A DNA stretch of 7,670 bases from an uncultured Polymorphobacter sp. Lineage in GTDB: Bacteria; Pseudomonadota; Alphaproteobacteria; Sphingomonadales; Sphingomonadaceae. Under the pieces are notes generated by a model. It saw only the letters and a program-made list of their open reading frames with translations. It did no database searches and was not told the origin of the DNA. Where the stretch lies: positions 1-7,670 of the forward strand of contig CALMPZ010000227.1 of the NCBI GenBank assembly GCA_937871645.1. Direction: 5' to 3'. Made by a program: the position numbers and the translations under genes. This document shows, in pieces, positions 5,750 to 7,670 of the stretch (within the stretch, counting starts at the first letter, position 1; each line of letters begins with the position of its first letter).

Positions 5750-6550
5750 GTGAAAGCCGCTGTTCTGCCAAAGCCCGGTATCTGGAATCGCTCGCACTTC
5801 CTCGACAAGATGAGCCTGCGCGAGCTGGTCGTTGCCTATTTCCAATACTATGCCATCCAGGCCTATCTGGTGTTGACCGCGGTGTGCGCGTACATCGCCT
5901 GGGCCAACCCGACGACGCTGGTGCGCGGCATCGTCGCCGCCGCGTTTGCGATCGTGGTCTATCCGTTCGCCTGGTACGTGCTGCACCGCTGGGTCCTGCA
6001 CGGCCGCTGGATGTGGCGTTATCCTCTGCTGTCGCCGGCGTGGAAGCGCATCCATTATGACCATCATCAGGACCCGAACCACCTCGAAGTGCTGTTCGGT
6101 GCGCTCTACACCACGCTGCCAACGATCGTCATCGCCACCGCCCCCGTCGGCTACCTGATCGGGGGAATCGGTGGCGCGGCGATTGCCACAGCGGCCGGGC
6201 TGCTGGCGACCTGCTTCTACGAATTCTGCCACTGCATCGAACACCTCAACATCAAGCCCAAGGCGAAGTGGCTGGCGACGATGAAGGCGCGTCACATGGC
6301 GCACCATTTCCACGACGAAGACGGCAATTTCGGCATCACCAACTTCATCCCCGACCGGCTGTTCGGCACGCTGTACGAACGCGCCGAGCGCAAGGCGAAG
6401 AGCCCGACGGTGTTCAACCTCGGCTACACCGAGGAAGTCGCCAAGGTTTACCCATGGGTCGCGAACCTGTCGGGGGGCGTCATTCAGAACAGCCACCCGC
6501 GCCAGCGCGCGCAGGCTGCCGCCAACCAAGACGCAGACCGCGCCGCGTGA
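5750..6550 (+). CDS. Fatty acid hydroxylase/sterol desaturase family membrane di-iron enzyme
   Basis: The product is 266 aa from GTG 5750 (280 aa if ATG 5708 were used). It carries the histidine clusters of the fatty acid hydroxylase superfamily: H79xxxxH84, H102xxHH106, H161xxxH165 and H182xxHH186, with His188 following. These would bind a non-haem di-iron centre that uses O2 and electrons to hydroxylate or desaturate a lipid. Hydrophobic segments lie at about 39-52, 60-78 and 119-157, so it is an inner-membrane enzyme with the histidines facing the cytoplasm. Its stop overlaps the start of the ceramide synthase-like gene by 4 nt. Sphingomonad ceramides typically carry amide-linked 2-hydroxy fatty acid, so acyl-chain 2-hydroxylation is my first guess; hydroxylation or desaturation of the sphingoid base is also possible. 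The family call is firm, but substrate and position are inferred. Confidence 0.88.
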   Translation: MKAAVLPKPGIWNRSHFLDKMSLRELVVAYFQYYAIQAYLVLTAVCAYIAWANPTTLVRGIVAAAFAIVVYPFAWYVLHRWVLHGRWMWRYPLLSPAWKRIHYDHHQDPNHLEVLFGALYTTLPTIVIATAPVGYLIGGIGGAAIATAAGLLATCFYEFCHCIEHLNIKPKAKWLATMKARHMAHHFHDEDGNFGITNFIPDRLFGTLYERAERKAKSPTVFNLGYTEEVAKVYPWVANLSGGVIQNSHPRQRAQAAANQDADRAA

Positions 6551-7670
6551 ACGATACCAAGGCTGCCTCCGGGCTGGTGATCAAAGAGGTCACCAGCCCC
6601 GCCGACCACAAGGCGTTCATCGATCTGGTCTACAAGCTCTACGCGAACGATCCGAACTTCGTGCCGCCGCTGCGGTCCGACATTGCGGCGCTGATCGGTG
6701 ACATCCGCAGCAATCCGTGGTTCGAACACGGCCGCGCCAAATTCTGGCTGGCGCTGCGCGGCAGCGACGTCGTCGGCCGCATCTCGGCGCAGGTTGACAC
6801 TTTGGTGCTCGAACATATCGACCCGGCACTCGGCCACTTCGGCATGTTCGAATGCGTCGATGACCCCGCCGTCGCCAAGGCGCTGATCGACACCGCCGAA
6901 GCGTGGTTGCGCGAACAGGGCATGCAGCGCGTGCAAGGCCCGTTCAGCATCTCGATCTGGGACGAACCCGGCCTGTTGGTCGATGGCTTCGACAAACCGC
7001 CGACGGTGATGATGGGCCACCACCTGCCCTATTACAAAGCGCTGGTCGAAGCGGCCGGCTATGTCGGGGTCAAGGACCTCTACACCTATGAGCTCGACGT
7101 CACGCGCAGCTTCCCCGACATCGTCCAGCGCATCGTGTCGTCAGGCGAAAAGAACAAGCGCATCAGCGTCCGCAAGGTCGACAAGTCGCGCTTTGCCGAA
7201 GAAGCCGCGCTGATCCTCGACATCCTCAACGACGCCTGGACGGGCAACTGGGGCTTCGTGCCGCTAACCCCGCTCGAAGTCAAACACGTCGGCAAGAAGC
7301 TGAAACCGCTGGTCTATGAAGACCTGATCCGTATCGCCAGCTATGACGGCGTGCCGGTCGCCTTCATGATCGCGCTGCCCGACCTCAACGAATTCACCCG
7401 TGACCTGAACGGCAGCCTGTTCCCGTTCGGCTGGGCCAAGCTGTTGTGGCGGCTACGCAATCCCAAGACCGCGCGCATCCGCGTGCCGCTGATGGGGGTC
7501 CGCAAATCGCTGCAGGGCTCACGCACCGCATCGATGCTGGCGTTCATGCTGATCGAATATATCCGCCGTTCGGGCGTCGAAACCTATGACGGCAAGGTCG
7601 GCGAAATCGGCTGGATCCTCGATGACAACGGCCCGATGCAGTCAATCGCCCGCGCCATCGATAGCCATAT
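6547..7670 (+). CDS. cerS: Probable bacterial ceramide synthase, GNAT-type N-acyltransferase (3' end missing)
   Basis: An open frame of 374 codons runs off the right edge without a stop. GTG 6547 overlaps the hydroxylase TGA (GTGA), so translation is probably coupled; no clear Shine-Dalgarno is seen. The sequence has an N-terminal GNAT-like lobe, with VYKLYANDPNFVPPLR near residues 28-43 and ISIWDEPGLLVDGFDKPP near 135-152. A C-terminal lobe carries PLMGVRKSLQGSRTASML (about 314-331) and GWILDDNGPM (about 355-364), where the acyl-donor phosphate-binding turn is expected. This matches my memory of the Caulobacter ceramide synthase, which N-acylates 3-oxosphinganine and is unrelated to eukaryotic CerS. 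There is no membrane segment, so it is cytosolic or peripheral. Judging by that family, perhaps 10-30 residues are missing. The place beside spt, ACP and the hydroxylase supports the call; another N-acyltransferase of the same superfamily is the main alternative. Confidence 0.8.
   Translation, partial: MNDTKAASGLVIKEVTSPADHKAFIDLVYKLYANDPNFVPPLRSDIAALIGDIRSNPWFEHGRAKFWLALRGSDVVGRISAQVDTLVLEHIDPALGHFGMFECVDDPAVAKALIDTAEAWLREQGMQRVQGPFSISIWDEPGLLVDGFDKPPTVMMGHHLPYYKALVEAAGYVGVKDLYTYELDVTRSFPDIVQRIVSSGEKNKRISVRKVDKSRFAEEAALILDILNDAWTGNWGFVPLTPLEVKHVGKKLKPLVYEDLIRIASYDGVPVAFMIALPDLNEFTRDLNGSLFPFGWAKLLWRLRNPKTARIRVPLMGVRKSLQGSRTASMLAFMLIEYIRRSGVETYDGKVGEIGWILDDNGPMQSIARAIDSH

Noticed and set aside
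5702..6529. Minus-strand frame opposite the hydroxylase gene
   Set aside because: The forward frame has complete histidine clusters of a known superfamily; the reverse frame has nothing recognisable.
1..7670. Mobile element, CRISPR array, tRNA or rRNA
   Set aside because: No transposase, terminal inverted repeats, regularly spaced repeats or tRNA-like cloverleaf were seen on either strand.

Overview
The window is GC-rich and all supported genes lie on the + strand. It looks chromosomal, from a sphingomonad-type alphaproteobacterium. The main reason is a full-length serine palmitoyltransferase (SPT) that closely resembles, from memory, the soluble SPT of Sphingomonas paucimobilis. A dedicated acyl carrier protein sits immediately upstream of it, and a GNAT-fold protein of the bacterial ceramide synthase type follows at the right edge. 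Sphingomonads are known for replacing lipopolysaccharide with glycosphingolipids. I see no mobile element, tRNA, rRNA or CRISPR array.

Layout. Positions 1-188 are a relatively AT-rich intergenic stretch with no supported gene. Positions 189-939 hold a small two-gene unit: a 59-residue conserved-looking small protein, then a BLUF-like protein in which two residues that normally contact the flavin appear to be replaced. A GC-rich hairpin (945-979) follows. From 1054 to the right edge runs a closely packed cluster: acyl carrier protein (1054-1299), SPT (1306-2526), a secreted PPC-like beta-sandwich protein (2590-3303), lptF (3340-4560), lptG (4563-5654), a fatty acid hydroxylase/sterol desaturase family membrane protein (best start 5750, end 6550), and a probable ceramide synthase (6547 to beyond 7670, incomplete at its 3' end).

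How the genes fit together. The ACP could deliver a long-chain acyl group to SPT, which condenses it with L-serine to give 3-oxosphinganine. The GNAT-like protein would N-acylate this, and the di-iron hydroxylase could hydroxylate the acyl chain or the sphingoid base. The LptF/LptG pair inside the same run suggests that this permease, which normally extracts LPS, may here extract sphingolipid from the inner membrane. The secreted PPC protein may be a periplasmic accessory. The 3-oxo reductase, the ACP-activating phosphopantetheinyl transferase and any glycosyltransferases are not in view and would have to lie downstream or elsewhere.

The observations most worth following are the interleaving of lptFG with sphingolipid synthesis, the secreted protein of unknown role between spt and lptF, a 46-nt symmetrical imperfect hairpin that buries that protein's ribosome binding site, and the degenerate BLUF protein.
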